A DNA stretch of 64,000 nt from contig CAVRXD010000052.1 in NCBI GenBank assembly GCA_963725065.1, positions 62,001 through 126,000 of the forward strand, read 5' to 3'. This document shows, one piece after another, positions 17,603 through 27,005 of the stretch (the stretch's first letter is position 1; each line of letters opens with the position of its first letter). Source of the stretch: VAZQ01 sp963725065. GTDB lineage: Bacteria > Pseudomonadota > Alphaproteobacteria > Rhizobiales > Xanthobacteraceae. The notes beneath the pieces were generated by a model that was not told the origin of the DNA, did no database searches, and worked only from the letters and a program-made list of their open reading frames with translations. The position numbers were made by a program, and so were the translations under genes.

Positions 17603-18633
17603 GATGTCGCCCTCCGGGCGCCCGCGGGAGCGGCCATGAGCGCCGTCCATTCGGCCCGCAGCGCGTCTGGATCGCACTGCGAATGCTGTCCGCGCCGTCG
17701 CAGAGCCGCATCGCTTCTTGCTGCGGCCTCGCCCGTCAGCATGGGTACGGCCGATGCAACTGCTTGCATCTCGTCGAGCTTGCCGTTGCAGTGCAGGACG
17801 AGGTCGCAACCGGCCGCAATGGCTGCGCGCGAGCGCGCCTCGATCGACCCCGACAGGGCTCCCATGGAAATGTCGTCACTCATCAGCAAACCGCGAAATT
17901 GCAGCAAGCCCCGAATCACATCACGGACCAGAGTGACCGAAGTCGTGGCGGGAGCAATAGGATCGATGGCGCTGTACACGATATGGGCAGTCATCCCGAG
18001 CGGAAGATCGGACAGCGGCCCGAACGCGGCAAAGTCGGTGGCCACCAGCGTTGCACGGTCGGTGTCGACGCGCGGAAGCACGCCGTGACTGTCGGCGGTG
18101 GCACGGCCATGCCCCGGAATATGCTTGAGCACAGGCAAGACGCCGCCAGCCTGCAGGCCATCCGCGACCGCGCGCGCAATCGCCGCGACCTTGTCGGCGG
18201 TATCGCCGTAAGCACGGTCGCCAATCACCGGGTCTGCGCCCGCGACCGGCACGTCGGCGATCGGAAGACAATCGACATCGATACCGACCGCCCTGAGATC
18301 GGCGGCAATCAGGTGGGCGCCGAGACGGGCGGCTGTGAGCCCTGCGGCGGGGTCCCAATCGTAGATGCGCCCGTAGGAGGCGCCCGGCGGATAGGCCGGC
18401 CAATGGGGCGGGCCCAAGCGCTGAACGCGGCCGCCCTCCTGATCGACGAGCACAGCGGCATCACGACCCGCGGCCTCACGAAAAGACGCAGCCAGGCGGC
18501 CCACTTGCGCCGGCGTCTCGACGTTGCGCTTGAAGACGATGAGCCCCCAGGGCGCGCTCTCGCGCACGAACGCCCGCTCCGCGGGCGTCAATTCTGTGCC
18601 CGCAAGGCCGGTAATGAAAGCGCGTACCGTCAT
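17599..18633 (-). CDS. nagZ: Beta-N-acetylhexosaminidase NagZ
   Basis: A 344-residue family 3 glycoside hydrolase of the cytoplasm. It removes N-acetylglucosamine from anhydromuropeptides in peptidoglycan recycling. LKHIPGHGRATADSHGVLP carries the catalytic His and the family signature, and LLMSDDISMGAL contains the nucleophile Asp (SDD). The start is the ATG giving MTVRAFITGLAGTELT, as in NagZ proteins generally; upstream sequence in the same frame overlaps the SPOR gene. It is coupled to scpA by a four-base overlap. Confidence 0.94.
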   Translation of the reverse strand: MTVRAFITGLAGTELTPAERAFVRESAPWGLIVFKRNVETPAQVGRLAASFREAAGRDAAVLVDQEGGRVQRLGPPHWPAYPPGASYGRIYDWDPAAGLTAARLGAHLIAADLRAVGIDVDCLPIADVPVAGADPVIGDRAYGDTADKVAAIARAVADGLQAGGVLPVLKHIPGHGRATADSHGVLPRVDTDRATLVATDFAAFGPLSDLPLGMTAHIVYSAIDPIAPATTSVTLVRDVIRGLLQFRGLLMSDDISMGALSGSIEARSRAAIAAGCDLVLHCNGKLDEMQAVASAVPMLTGEAAARSDAALRRRGQHSQCDPDALRAEWTALMAAPAGARRATS

Positions 18634-18655
18634 GGGCGCGGATGACCCGCGCGGC

Positions 18656-20046
18656 TCAGTTATTGGGAACGACGCATTGCCCGCCAGCAGCCTTGTAAGT
18701 CGCGCAAAACTGGCTCGCTTCCTGGGCCGATGCAAATGGCCCAATCATGGTGCGGTAGAACACGCCTTTGCTGCCCAAATCCGCTCGCCGAATGAGCGGC
18801 TGGCGGCCGCCAAGCTCGTTGGGGAACTTTGCCTGCAAGCTGCGGAAGGAGGATTGCGCCTCGCTCTCCGTCTTCTGTGACGAAAGCTGCACGACGAATC
18901 CATTGGCCGCGCCCTCCGGGGCAGGCGGTATGGCCGCGTGCGCGGCCGTGCGGCCGGCGCGGCAGCGGGCTCGCCGGCCTGCGGCTCGAGCGAGATCGGC
19001 GCGCGCGCGGGCGCCGCGGCTCGCGGTGCCGGTGCGGGCGCTGTGACGGTCGGTCGGGGCGCCGCGGTTGTCCCCGTCGCGGCTGCTCCCTGCGCCGCCG
19101 GCGGCGCCATGCCGACAGGCTTGCCGCTGGCGTCGTTTCCGTCCGGGCGAATGGTGACGGTACGGACCTTCTTCGGCTCTGATCCAGCGGAGGGCTGTGC
19201 TGCAGACCCGGCCTGTCCCGATGGAGCAGGAGGCGCCGCGCGCGGCGCGGAAAGCGCCACCGGCTCTTCCTGCTTGGAGACGAGCTGTTCTTTCTCTGCG
19301 GTCGCGAGCCGATCCTGGACCGCCTTGCTCGATTGCGGATCGCCGGCCGTCGCAGGAACGATCTTGGTCGGGGTCGAGTTGTCAGCGGCGATGACGGGCG
19401 GCGGCTGCGTTGAGCTCGGCACGCCGGAATAGCTCCGATACGCGTATGCCCCGGCCGTACCGAGCACGGCGCAACCGATCAGCGCGAGAGCGGTGACAAG
19501 ACCACTGTGGCGGCGCGCGTGAGGCGCATCGTCATACATCTCGTCTTCGTGCGGCTCGAGCGGGGCGTCGTCCTGGTAATAGGGCCCTGCGTCGTCGCCC
19601 CCGTGCGGTCGATCATCATAGTGCTGGGCGTCGTGGATGCGATCGTCGTGGTGCCCGTCTTGATAGTTTGCCGCGAGCGGCACTTCGTCGTGGCCCGTCG
19701 CGGGGGCCAACGGATGCGCGTCGTCCTCGCGGACCTCGTATTCCTGCTCCCGGTACCCGGAACCAGGCGCCAGGTCCGGCTCGTGCATTGCCAGGTCCGG
19801 CTCGTGCATTGATGTCTGCTGCCAGTCGTCGGGCGCAGTGGTCGGTACATCTGGCGCTGGCCGCTGCCCCTGACGCGCGTTGCTTCGCCCGAACTCGGCA
19901 AACGGATCGCGCTGCCCGATCAGTCGGGCAAGCTCGGCAAGCGGATCTCCGCCCCCTGCCTGCTCGCTCGGCCGCGAAGGCTCTGCCGGCTGATAGCGAT
20001 CATTGGATCGATAGGATCGTAATGTGTGATCGTCCGCCATACTCAT
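18656..20046 (-). pseudogene. SPOR-domain membrane protein, frameshifted
   Basis: An N-terminal part (start MSMADDHTL at 20046) with long Asp/His-rich stretches, one membrane helix (VTALALIGCAVLGTAGAYAY) and a Pro/Ala-rich linker reads in one frame. The C-terminal SPOR domain (NGFVVQLSSQKTESEAQ ... GPFASAQEASQFC ... GGQCVVPNN) is in another. The frames meet at about 18935-18960 in a GC-rich linker; restoring one missing base gives an intact protein of about 463 residues. The argS - SPOR - nagZ order is conserved, so the gene is expected to be functional. SPOR proteins bind denuded glycan strands at the division septum. A sequencing error is as likely as a real lesion. Confidence 0.82.
19770..19811 (-). 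repeat. Perfect 21-bp tandem duplication inside the SPOR gene
   Basis: The 21-base unit CCAGGTCCGGCTCGTGCATTG occurs twice head to tail without mismatch. It duplicates the peptide MHEPDLA in the acidic N-terminal region of the SPOR protein and keeps the reading frame. The identity suggests a recent slippage event. Confidence 0.9.
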
Positions 20047-20133
20047 TCCGTTTCCGGTGCTGGCGTCGCTCTCGGTCGGTTGCGTGGCGGACCCAGGCGA
20101 GCGGGATCCATTGCCCCAGGGCACCGAGCGTGA

Positions 20134-21927
20134 CTAACGCATTTCCTCAGGCGCCTCGACGCCGAGCACCCCAAGCCCTGACGCGAGTACGGTGACAACG
20201 CCCTGCACGAGCGCGAGGCGAGCCATGGTCATTTGTGGATCATTCTGGATAATGAAGCGTAAATGTGGCAAATCTTTCCCGCGATTCCACTGGGCGTGGA
20301 AATCGCTTGCAAGTTCATAGAGATAAAACGCGATCCGGTGCGGCTCGTGGGCCAGGGCAGCAGCCTCGACGAGGCGCGGATAGAGCGCCAGCCGCCGCAT
20401 CAGCGCAAGTTCGCCGGCGTCGTCGAGCCGGTCGAGCGGTGCAGTTGCGAGGGCTGTCGCCCGCGCCGTTCCCTCGTTGGGGAGGTCCGGGACAACCTCC
20501 CTCGCGTTGCGGAAGACGGATCGGCCACGCGCGTGACCGTACTGGACATAGAAGACCGGGTTGTCGCGCGACTGCTCGATCACCTTGGCAAGGTCAAAAT
20601 CCAGCACCGCGTCGTTCTTGCGATACAGCATCATGAAGCGGACCGCGTCCTTGCCGACCTCATCAACGACTTCACGCAACGTTACGAACTCCCCTGCCCG
20701 CTTTGACATTTTGACCGGCTCGCCGCCGCGCAGAAGTTTCACCAGCTGCACGATCTTGACGTCGAGCTGGGCGACGGCGGCGTTGGTGATGGCCTGCACC
20801 GCTTTCACCGCCGCCTGTACGCGCTTGATGTAGCCGCCGTGGTCGGCTCCCCATACGTCGATCAAGGTCGTGAAACCGCGATCCACCTTGGTCTTGTGGT
20901 AGGCGATGTCGGAGGCAAAATAGGTATAGCTGCCGTCGGACTTCATCAGCGGTCGATCGACATCGTCGCCGAAATCGGTCGCGCGAAACAGCGTCTGTTC
21001 TCGGTCCTCCCAATCCTCTATCGGGGCGCCCTTGGGCGGCGGCAGGCGACCCTCGTAGACATAGCCGGCACGCCGCAGGGCGGCGATGGTCTCGCCCACG
21101 TCATCGCGCGCACCTTCGATCAGCGAGCGTTCGGAGAAAAAGACGTCCTGCACGACATTGAGCGACTTCAGGTCGTCGCGAATTCCCGCCATCATCATCT
21201 CGATGGCGCAATCGCGGACGATCGGAAGCCATTCCGTCTCCGGCTTGTCCGTCAGCGCCCGCCCGTACCGGGCCGCAAGTGCCGCCCCCACCGGCTTGAG
21301 ATAGTCGCCGGGATAAAGGCCTTCCGGGATCGCGCCGATGTCTTCGCCGAGTGCCTCCCGGTAGCGCAAGAACGCCGAGCGTGCGAGCGCATCGACCTGG
21401 GCACCCGCATCGTTGACATAGTACTCGCGCGTGACGTTGTAGCCGCTGAAAGCCAGCAGATTGGCAAGCGCGTCACCGAACACGGCGCCGCGGCAATGGC
21501 CGACATGCATCGGTCCGGTCGGATTGGCGGAGACGTATTCGACATTGACGGCGCTGCCTTGCCCCGTCTTGCCGCGACCATAGTGAGTGCCCTCAGAGAG
21601 GATCGCGCGCAGGGCGCCGACCCAGGCCCAGGGCTTAAGGGTGAGATTGATGAACCCGGGGCCCGCCACCTCGGCCTTCGCCACCAGATCGTCGGCCCGA
21701 AGTTTTTCGGCGATCGCCTCGGCCAGTTCGCGCGGCTTCTTGCCGGCATCTTTTGCCAGCACCATGGCCGCGTTGGTCGCCATGTCCCCATGAGCGGCCT
21801 CGCGCGGCGGCTCAACCACGATGCGAGACTGGTCGATCGCGGCGGGCAGCGCGCCCTCCGCGACGAGCGCGTTGTTGGCCGCGCGTACCTTGTCGAGCAC
21901 CACGGCAAAGATATTCTGATCGTTCAT
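20134..21927 (-). CDS. argS: Arginyl-tRNA synthetase
   Basis: A 597-residue class I synthetase. The HIGH motif appears as ANPTGPMHVGHCRGAVFGD near residue 128-146, and MSKRAGEFVTLREVVDE is the KMSK-region equivalent typical of ArgRS. The C-terminal anticodon-binding DALR domain ends with VQGVVTVLASGLGVLGVEAP. It charges tRNA-Arg. ATG start. It stands 87 bases upstream of the SPOR-gene start and 30 bases downstream of dgt, all on one strand. Confidence 0.96.
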   Translation of the reverse strand: MNDQNIFAVVLDKVRAANNALVAEGALPAAIDQSRIVVEPPREAAHGDMATNAAMVLAKDAGKKPRELAEAIAEKLRADDLVAKAEVAGPGFINLTLKPWAWVGALRAILSEGTHYGRGKTGQGSAVNVEYVSANPTGPMHVGHCRGAVFGDALANLLAFSGYNVTREYYVNDAGAQVDALARSAFLRYREALGEDIGAIPEGLYPGDYLKPVGAALAARYGRALTDKPETEWLPIVRDCAIEMMMAGIRDDLKSLNVVQDVFFSERSLIEGARDDVGETIAALRRAGYVYEGRLPPPKGAPIEDWEDREQTLFRATDFGDDVDRPLMKSDGSYTYFASDIAYHKTKVDRGFTTLIDVWGADHGGYIKRVQAAVKAVQAITNAAVAQLDVKIVQLVKLLRGGEPVKMSKRAGEFVTLREVVDEVGKDAVRFMMLYRKNDAVLDFDLAKVIEQSRDNPVFYVQYGHARGRSVFRNAREVVPDLPNEGTARATALATAPLDRLDDAGELALMRRLALYPRLVEAAALAHEPHRIAFYLYELASDFHAQWNRGKDLPHLRFIIQNDPQMTMARLALVQGVVTVLASGLGVLGVEAPEEMR

Positions 21928-21957
21928 GGTCAGCGGGCTTGGGTTAAGTCGCGCCGC

Positions 21958-23181
21958 CTAACGCAATTCCGGGGTCGAGTCAAAAAGCCGCCCATGCTCG
22001 ATCAGCGCGTAGCGGTCGGTCATGCCGGCGATGAAATCCGCGGTTCGGCGCGGCCGGTCGGCTTCGTCCCCCGCCTCGACGGTCTGCGCCCACTCCGCCG
22101 GCATGTCCGCGGGCTTTTCGCTGTAACGGGCAAACAAGGCGCAAACCACGCGCTCCGCATCACCCATGATGCGCATGATACGAGGATGACGGTACATCCG
22201 GGGATAGAGAAAGCCCTTGATGGCGCGGTCGGCTGCTTCCATCTCGGCCGAGAAGCCGACGACCTGCCGATCGGCATGACGCACATCATCAGCCGACCGC
22301 GGCGCCAACGTCTGCAGGCGGCCCGTGGTTTCGGCGATGACGTTCTCGATCATTTGGGTGATGAGCCGACGGCCCAATTCATGCACCACACGATTGGCCT
22401 CGAGCTGCGGGTTTTCTCGGTAAGTATCTTTGAGGATGTTGGAGATCAGCGGGACGCTGGCGAGCTCCTCGAGGGCAAAAAGTCCGGCCCGCAGCCCGTC
22501 ATCGATGTCATGGGCATCGTAGGCGATGTCGTCGGCGATGGCGGCAACCTGAGCTTCGGCGCTGGCAAAGCTCCAGAGCTCCAGGTCCTGGAGCCCAGAA
22601 TTGTTCGCCCCGCCATACGGCCGGATCGCATACGGCAGCCCGCGCTCGCGATAGTGTCCGATCGGGCTGCCGTCGCGAAGCGTCAGCGGGCCGTTGTGCT
22701 TCACGAGCCCTTCGAGCGTCTCCCAGGAAAGATTCAATCCGTCGAATGCGGGATAGCGCCGCTCAAGCGCGGTGACGACTCGTAGCGTCTGCGCATTGTG
22801 ATCAAACCCGCCCCAGGCGGCGAGACAGCGATCGAGGGCACGCTCGCCGGCATGGCCGAACGGCGGGTGGCCCAGGTCGTGGGCCAGCGCCAACGCCTCC
22901 GCCAGATCCTCGTCAAGCCCAAGCGCGCGAGCCAGGGAACGGGCAATCTGGGCGACCTCCAGCGTATGGGTCAGGCGCGTGCGGAAATGATCCCCTTCGT
23001 GAAAGACGAAGACCTGAGTCTTGTATGCGAGCCGCCGGAACGCGGTCGCATGGATGATACGATCGCAGTCCCGGCGAAAGGCATTGCGGGTCGGGCTCAC
23101 CGGCTCCGGATGGAGCCGGCCGCGGCTCCGGGCCGGAGCGGACGCATAAGGCGCACGTGCGACTGCCACCTCAACCGCCAT
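21958..23181 (-). CDS. dgt: Deoxyguanosinetriphosphate triphosphohydrolase-like protein
   Basis: A 407-residue HD-domain enzyme that converts dNTPs to deoxynucleoside plus triphosphate. Metal ligands are visible in TRLTHTLEVAQIARSL and LAHDLGHPPFGHAGERAL, and FRRDCDRIIHATAFRRLAYK is the conserved N-terminal segment. I chose the ATG giving MAVEVAVARAPYA; the longer frame adds 17 residues without similarity. It is divergent from erpA, an arrangement common in alphaproteobacteria. Confidence 0.93.
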   Translation of the reverse strand: MAVEVAVARAPYASAPARSRGRLHPEPVSPTRNAFRRDCDRIIHATAFRRLAYKTQVFVFHEGDHFRTRLTHTLEVAQIARSLARALGLDEDLAEALALAHDLGHPPFGHAGERALDRCLAAWGGFDHNAQTLRVVTALERRYPAFDGLNLSWETLEGLVKHNGPLTLRDGSPIGHYRERGLPYAIRPYGGANNSGLQDLELWSFASAEAQVAAIADDIAYDAHDIDDGLRAGLFALEELASVPLISNILKDTYRENPQLEANRVVHELGRRLITQMIENVIAETTGRLQTLAPRSADDVRHADRQVVGFSAEMEAADRAIKGFLYPRMYRHPRIMRIMGDAERVVCALFARYSEKPADMPAEWAQTVEAGDEADRPRRTADFIAGMTDRYALIEHGRLFDSTPELR

Positions 23182-23210
23182 CCGGAAACGTCCAATCGAC
23201 CAAGGCCGAG

Positions 23211-23239
23211 TTGACCTATGTGCGGCCCGCACTTAACTA
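23211..23239 (+). promoter_or_regulatory. Candidate promoter of erpA with a palindrome in the spacer
   Basis: TTGACC, a 17-base spacer and TAACTA form a sigma-70-type promoter 33 bases before the erpA ATG. The spacer holds a perfect dyad, GTGCGG-C-CCGCAC (23220-23232), well placed for a repressor to cover the promoter; an iron-sulfur or redox regulator would be logical but is a guess. Confidence 0.5.
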
Positions 23240-23272
23240 TCGGTCTGGCCCCCTGGCAATTATGGCTTGCAG

Positions 23273-23599
23273 ATGGACAACATCACGGTCACCGAACGGG
23301 CAGCGCACCGGATTGGCGAGATCTTGCGCCGTGAGCCCGCCGGCACCATGCTTCGCGTGAGCGTCGAGGGCGGCGGCTGCTCGGGTTTCCAGTACAAGTT
23401 CGATATGGACAGGGCCCAGGCCGCGGATGACCTCGTTATTCAGCGCGACGGCGCGACCGTGCTGATCGATCAAACCTCGGTGGGTTATCTGGCGGGCTCC
23501 GAGATCGATTTCGTCGATGACCTCATCGGCGCCTCGTTCCGGATCAACAATCCGCAGGCCACTGCGTCCTGCGGCTGCGGGACCAGCTTTTCGATCTAG
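23273..23599 (+). CDS. erpA: Iron-sulfur cluster insertion protein ErpA
   Basis: A 108-residue A-type carrier that hands [Fe-S] clusters to target proteins. The three ligand cysteines are in GGGCSGFQYKF and SCGCGTSF, with the usual spacing of about 64 residues. The ATG at MDNITVTERAA is preferred to an in-frame TTG two codons upstream. It is divergent from dgt. Confidence 0.93.
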   Translation: MDNITVTERAAHRIGEILRREPAGTMLRVSVEGGGCSGFQYKFDMDRAQAADDLVIQRDGATVLIDQTSVGYLAGSEIDFVDDLIGASFRINNPQATASCGCGTSFSI

Positions 23600-23801
23600 T
23601 GCCTGGCGCCACCACGGCCCCCGCCGTGCCGATTTGGGCCGGATCAACAGCGCTAGTTCCGCCAAGCCACCATTTCTCAATCGCGTAATCGGAGCTTTAC
23701 GCCGCCGTCCCGACGAACGTGGCGTTGCACCCGATACCGCTTCGAGGCCCGCACCGGAGCATGGCGCGCCCTACCGCCACGCCACCGCGCTCGTATCAAG
23801 G

Positions 23802-26800
23802 TCACTCGGCCGCGATGGCAGGCGGCCGCTCCGGATGTTCCGGAACCTCTCTGAGTTGCGGCTCGAGCCGGTACTTGAGCATCCGGTCGATGCGGTCGAG
23901 ATAGATGTACACGACCGGCGTGATGAAGAGCGTCAGGAGCTGCGATAAGACCAGGCCGCCGACCACCGCGACACCGAGCGGCTGACGCAACTCGGCGCCC
24001 GCTCCGGTCCCGAGCGCGATCGGAAGCGTGCCGAAAATCGCGGCAAACGTCGTCATCATGATCGGACGGAAGCGTAGCAGCGCGGCCTCGCGGATCGCCG
24101 CCTCGGCGGACAATCCTACGCGCCGACGATCGATCGCGAAGTCGATCATCATGATCGCATTTTTCTTCACGATGCCGACGAGCATCACGATGCCGATCAT
24201 GGCGATAACCGACAGGTCCATGTTGAACAGCATCAACACGAGCAACGCACCGACGCCGGCCGATGGCAGGCCGGAAATGATGGTGATCGGATGGATGAAG
24301 CTTTCGTAGAGGATGCCCAGCACCACATAGGCGGCGAAGATCGCGGCCAGGACCAGCAAACCCTGGCCCTTGAGCGATTCCTGGAAGACCTGGGCCGAGC
24401 CTTGGAAGCCGGTGTTGACGGTGATCGGCAACCGCGTCTCGCGTTCGATCTCGCGGATGGCGTCGACGGCCTGACCGAGGGAATAGTTGGGCGCGAGATT
24501 GAACGAGATAGTCACCGAGGGCTGATTTCCCTGGTGATTGACCTGCAGCGGGCCGACCGCCGGCACCATCCGCGTCACCGCCGAGAGCGGGATAGATTGC
24601 CCTGACGGGATGCCGTTCCCGTTTACGCCGGACCCGGGCCCGGCGGCGCCGCCCGTTCCCGCTCCGGAGCCGTTCGTCTTGACGAAGATGTTTTGCAACT
24701 GTGACGGATCAGCTTGAAACTGCGGCTGGCTTTCGAGAATGACCTGATAATCGTTGGTCGCCGTGTAGATGGTCGCAACCTGCCGCGCACCGAAGGCATT
24801 GAACAATTCCTGGCGAATCTGGTCGATCGTAATGCCGTAGACCGCGGCCTTCTCGCGGTCGACCTCGATCGTCATCTGCGGATTCTTGATGTAGAGATCG
24901 GTGGTGACGTCGCGCAGCCCCTCGATTTTGGCGATCTTCTCGCGCATCTGCGGCGCGACCTCGTACAAGAGCGGCGTATCGCTCGATTGCAGCGTGTACT
25001 GGAACTCGCTCTTGGAAATGCGACCCGTGATGTTGATGTTCTGGACGTTCTGGAAATACACCGCCATGCCGGGAACGGTGTTGGCGGCGAGCCGCAAGCG
25101 CTGAATGATGGCAGTCGAGCTTTCGCCGCGCTCTTTCTTGGGTTTGAGCGCAATGAACATGCGGCCGGAATTGAGCGTCGGGTTCGGACCACCCGCCCCG
25201 ATGGTGGAATTGACGTAATCCACCGCCTTGTCCTTGCGGATGATCTCGGCGACCTGTCGCTGCAGAACGGCCATCTGCGCGAACGAAACGTCGGACGCGC
25301 CTTCGGTCGATGCGGAAATGAACCCGGTGTCCTCGGTCGGGAAGAAGCCCTTGGGGATGATCGTGTAGAGCCAGAACGTCGCCCCCAGGGTTCCGAACGT
25401 GAGCAGAAGCACGATGAACTTGTAGGCGATGACCTTATCGAGCGCCCACTCGTAGCCTCGCAGCCACCCCTTGAACATCGCCTCGAACATCCGCAGGACG
25501 AAGTTCTGCTTTTCACCTTCATGATGGGTGCGCAGCACACGGGCGCACAGCATTGGTGTGAGGGTGAGCGAGACGAATCCGGAAACAATGATCGCGACCG
25601 CGATCGTTACTGCGAATTCGCGAAAGACGCGGCCAACCATGCCGCCCATCAGCAGAACTGGAATAAATACCGCGATGAGCGAGAACGTGATCGAGACGAT
25701 GGTAAAGCCGATCTCGCGCGCGCCCTTGAGCGCGGCCTCGAACGGCCGCATGCCGCCTTCGATATGGCGCACGATGTTCTCGAGCATGACGATGGCGTCG
25801 TCGACCACGAATCCGACCGACAGCGTCAGTGCGAGCAACGTCATGTTGTTGATCGAGAAACCGAACACATACATCGCTGCGCAGGTTCCGATCAGCGAGA
25901 CTGGGACGGCTAGTGCGGGGATGAGGGTTGCGGACACCGTGCGCAGGAACAGGAAAATGACCATCACCACCAGGCAGATGGCGATCGCCAGCGTCTCCTG
26001 CACGTCGACGACCGAATCGCGAATGGAGATCGAGCGGTCGTTGAGGACCTCCATGCGGATCGAAGGAGGCACCATCGCGCGATATTGCGGCAACCGTTCG
26101 CGTACCAGGTCGACGACCGCTACCGTGTTGGCGTCAGGCTGGCGCTGGATCGCGAGCACGATCGCGCGGTTCTCATTGAACCAGCTTGCGGTCTTGTCGT
26201 TTTCGACGCTGTCGACGACACGCGCAACTTCGTCGAGATGAACCGGCATGCCGTTGCGATAGGCCACCACGACCTTGCGGTACTCCTCCGCATTGGTCAT
26301 CGCCGCCGATGCCTTGAGGGTCACGCTTTGCTTGGGACCGTTGAGCGTGCCGACCGGGGTGTTGGAATTGGTCTTGGAAACGACGCTGCGAATGTCCTCG
26401 AGCGAGATATTGCGTGACGCCGCGGCGACCGGGTCGACCTGCACGCGCACGGCAAATTTCTGCGCGCCGTAGATCAGCACTTGGGCGATGCCGGGCAGCT
26501 GGGAAATCTGCTGCGCCAGCGTGATCTCGCCGTATTCGTTGACCGCCGAAAGCGGCAGAGTCGGCGAGTTCAAGCTGATGTACAGGATCGGAAAGTCGCC
26601 TGGATTGACCTTCCGGAAGCTCGGCGGCGTCGTCATCTCCACCGGCAGGCGCCGCTGCGCGACAGAAAGCGCGGTCTGCACGTCGAGCGCAGCGCCGTCG
26701 ATATTGCGGTTGAGATCGAACTGGATGGTGATCGAAGTGATGCCGAGCGACGACGAGGACGTGAGCGACGTGATCCCGGCAATCGTTGAAAGCTGGCGTT

Positions 26801-27002
26801 CGATCGGTGCCGCCACCGACGCTGCCATGGTTTCCGCGCTCGCACCCGGCAGTGTCGCCGTGATGCTGATGGTAGGAAAGTCGACGGCGGGAAGCGCCGC
26901 AACCGAGAGCAGCCGGTAAGCAAAGATACCGAGGACAATGATCGCGGTGGTGATCAGCGTGGTGAGCACCGGGCGTCGGATACATGTCTCCGAGAGGTTC
27001 AT
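23802..27002 (-). CDS. RND multidrug efflux permease (MdtB/C-like)
   Basis: A 1066-residue inner-membrane proton antiporter of the HAE1 family: two six-helix halves each followed or preceded by a large periplasmic loop. The proton-relay aspartates are in SVGFVVDDAIVMLENI near residue 400, and LPGASAETMAASVAAPIERQ is the typical N-terminal signature. A Gly/Ser-rich insertion (GSGAGTGGAAGPGSG) interrupts the second periplasmic region near residue 800, a feature of the MdtB/MdtC type. It should export hydrophobic or amphipathic compounds together with the adaptor encoded just upstream and a TolC-type channel (42315-43796 is the only one in the window). ATG start; the adaptor stop lies three bases before it. 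Confidence 0.93.
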   Translation of the reverse strand: MNLSETCIRRPVLTTLITTAIIVLGIFAYRLLSVAALPAVDFPTISITATLPGASAETMAASVAAPIERQLSTIAGITSLTSSSSLGITSITIQFDLNRNIDGAALDVQTALSVAQRRLPVEMTTPPSFRKVNPGDFPILYISLNSPTLPLSAVNEYGEITLAQQISQLPGIAQVLIYGAQKFAVRVQVDPVAAASRNISLEDIRSVVSKTNSNTPVGTLNGPKQSVTLKASAAMTNAEEYRKVVVAYRNGMPVHLDEVARVVDSVENDKTASWFNENRAIVLAIQRQPDANTVAVVDLVRERLPQYRAMVPPSIRMEVLNDRSISIRDSVVDVQETLAIAICLVVMVIFLFLRTVSATLIPALAVPVSLIGTCAAMYVFGFSINNMTLLALTLSVGFVVDDAIVMLENIVRHIEGGMRPFEAALKGAREIGFTIVSITFSLIAVFIPVLLMGGMVGRVFREFAVTIAVAIIVSGFVSLTLTPMLCARVLRTHHEGEKQNFVLRMFEAMFKGWLRGYEWALDKVIAYKFIVLLLTFGTLGATFWLYTIIPKGFFPTEDTGFISASTEGASDVSFAQMAVLQRQVAEIIRKDKAVDYVNSTIGAGGPNPTLNSGRMFIALKPKKERGESSTAIIQRLRLAANTVPGMAVYFQNVQNINITGRISKSEFQYTLQSSDTPLLYEVAPQMREKIAKIEGLRDVTTDLYIKNPQMTIEVDREKAAVYGITIDQIRQELFNAFGARQVATIYTATNDYQVILESQPQFQADPSQLQNIFVKTNGSGAGTGGAAGPGSGVNGNGIPSGQSIPLSAVTRMVPAVGPLQVNHQGNQPSVTISFNLAPNYSLGQAVDAIREIERETRLPITVNTGFQGSAQVFQESLKGQGLLVLAAIFAAYVVLGILYESFIHPITIISGLPSAGVGALLVLMLFNMDLSVIAMIGIVMLVGIVKKNAIMMIDFAIDRRRVGLSAEAAIREAALLRFRPIMMTTFAAIFGTLPIALGTGAGAELRQPLGVAVVGGLVLSQLLTLFITPVVYIYLDRIDRMLKYRLEPQLREVPEHPERPPAIAAE

Positions 27003-27005
27003 GCG

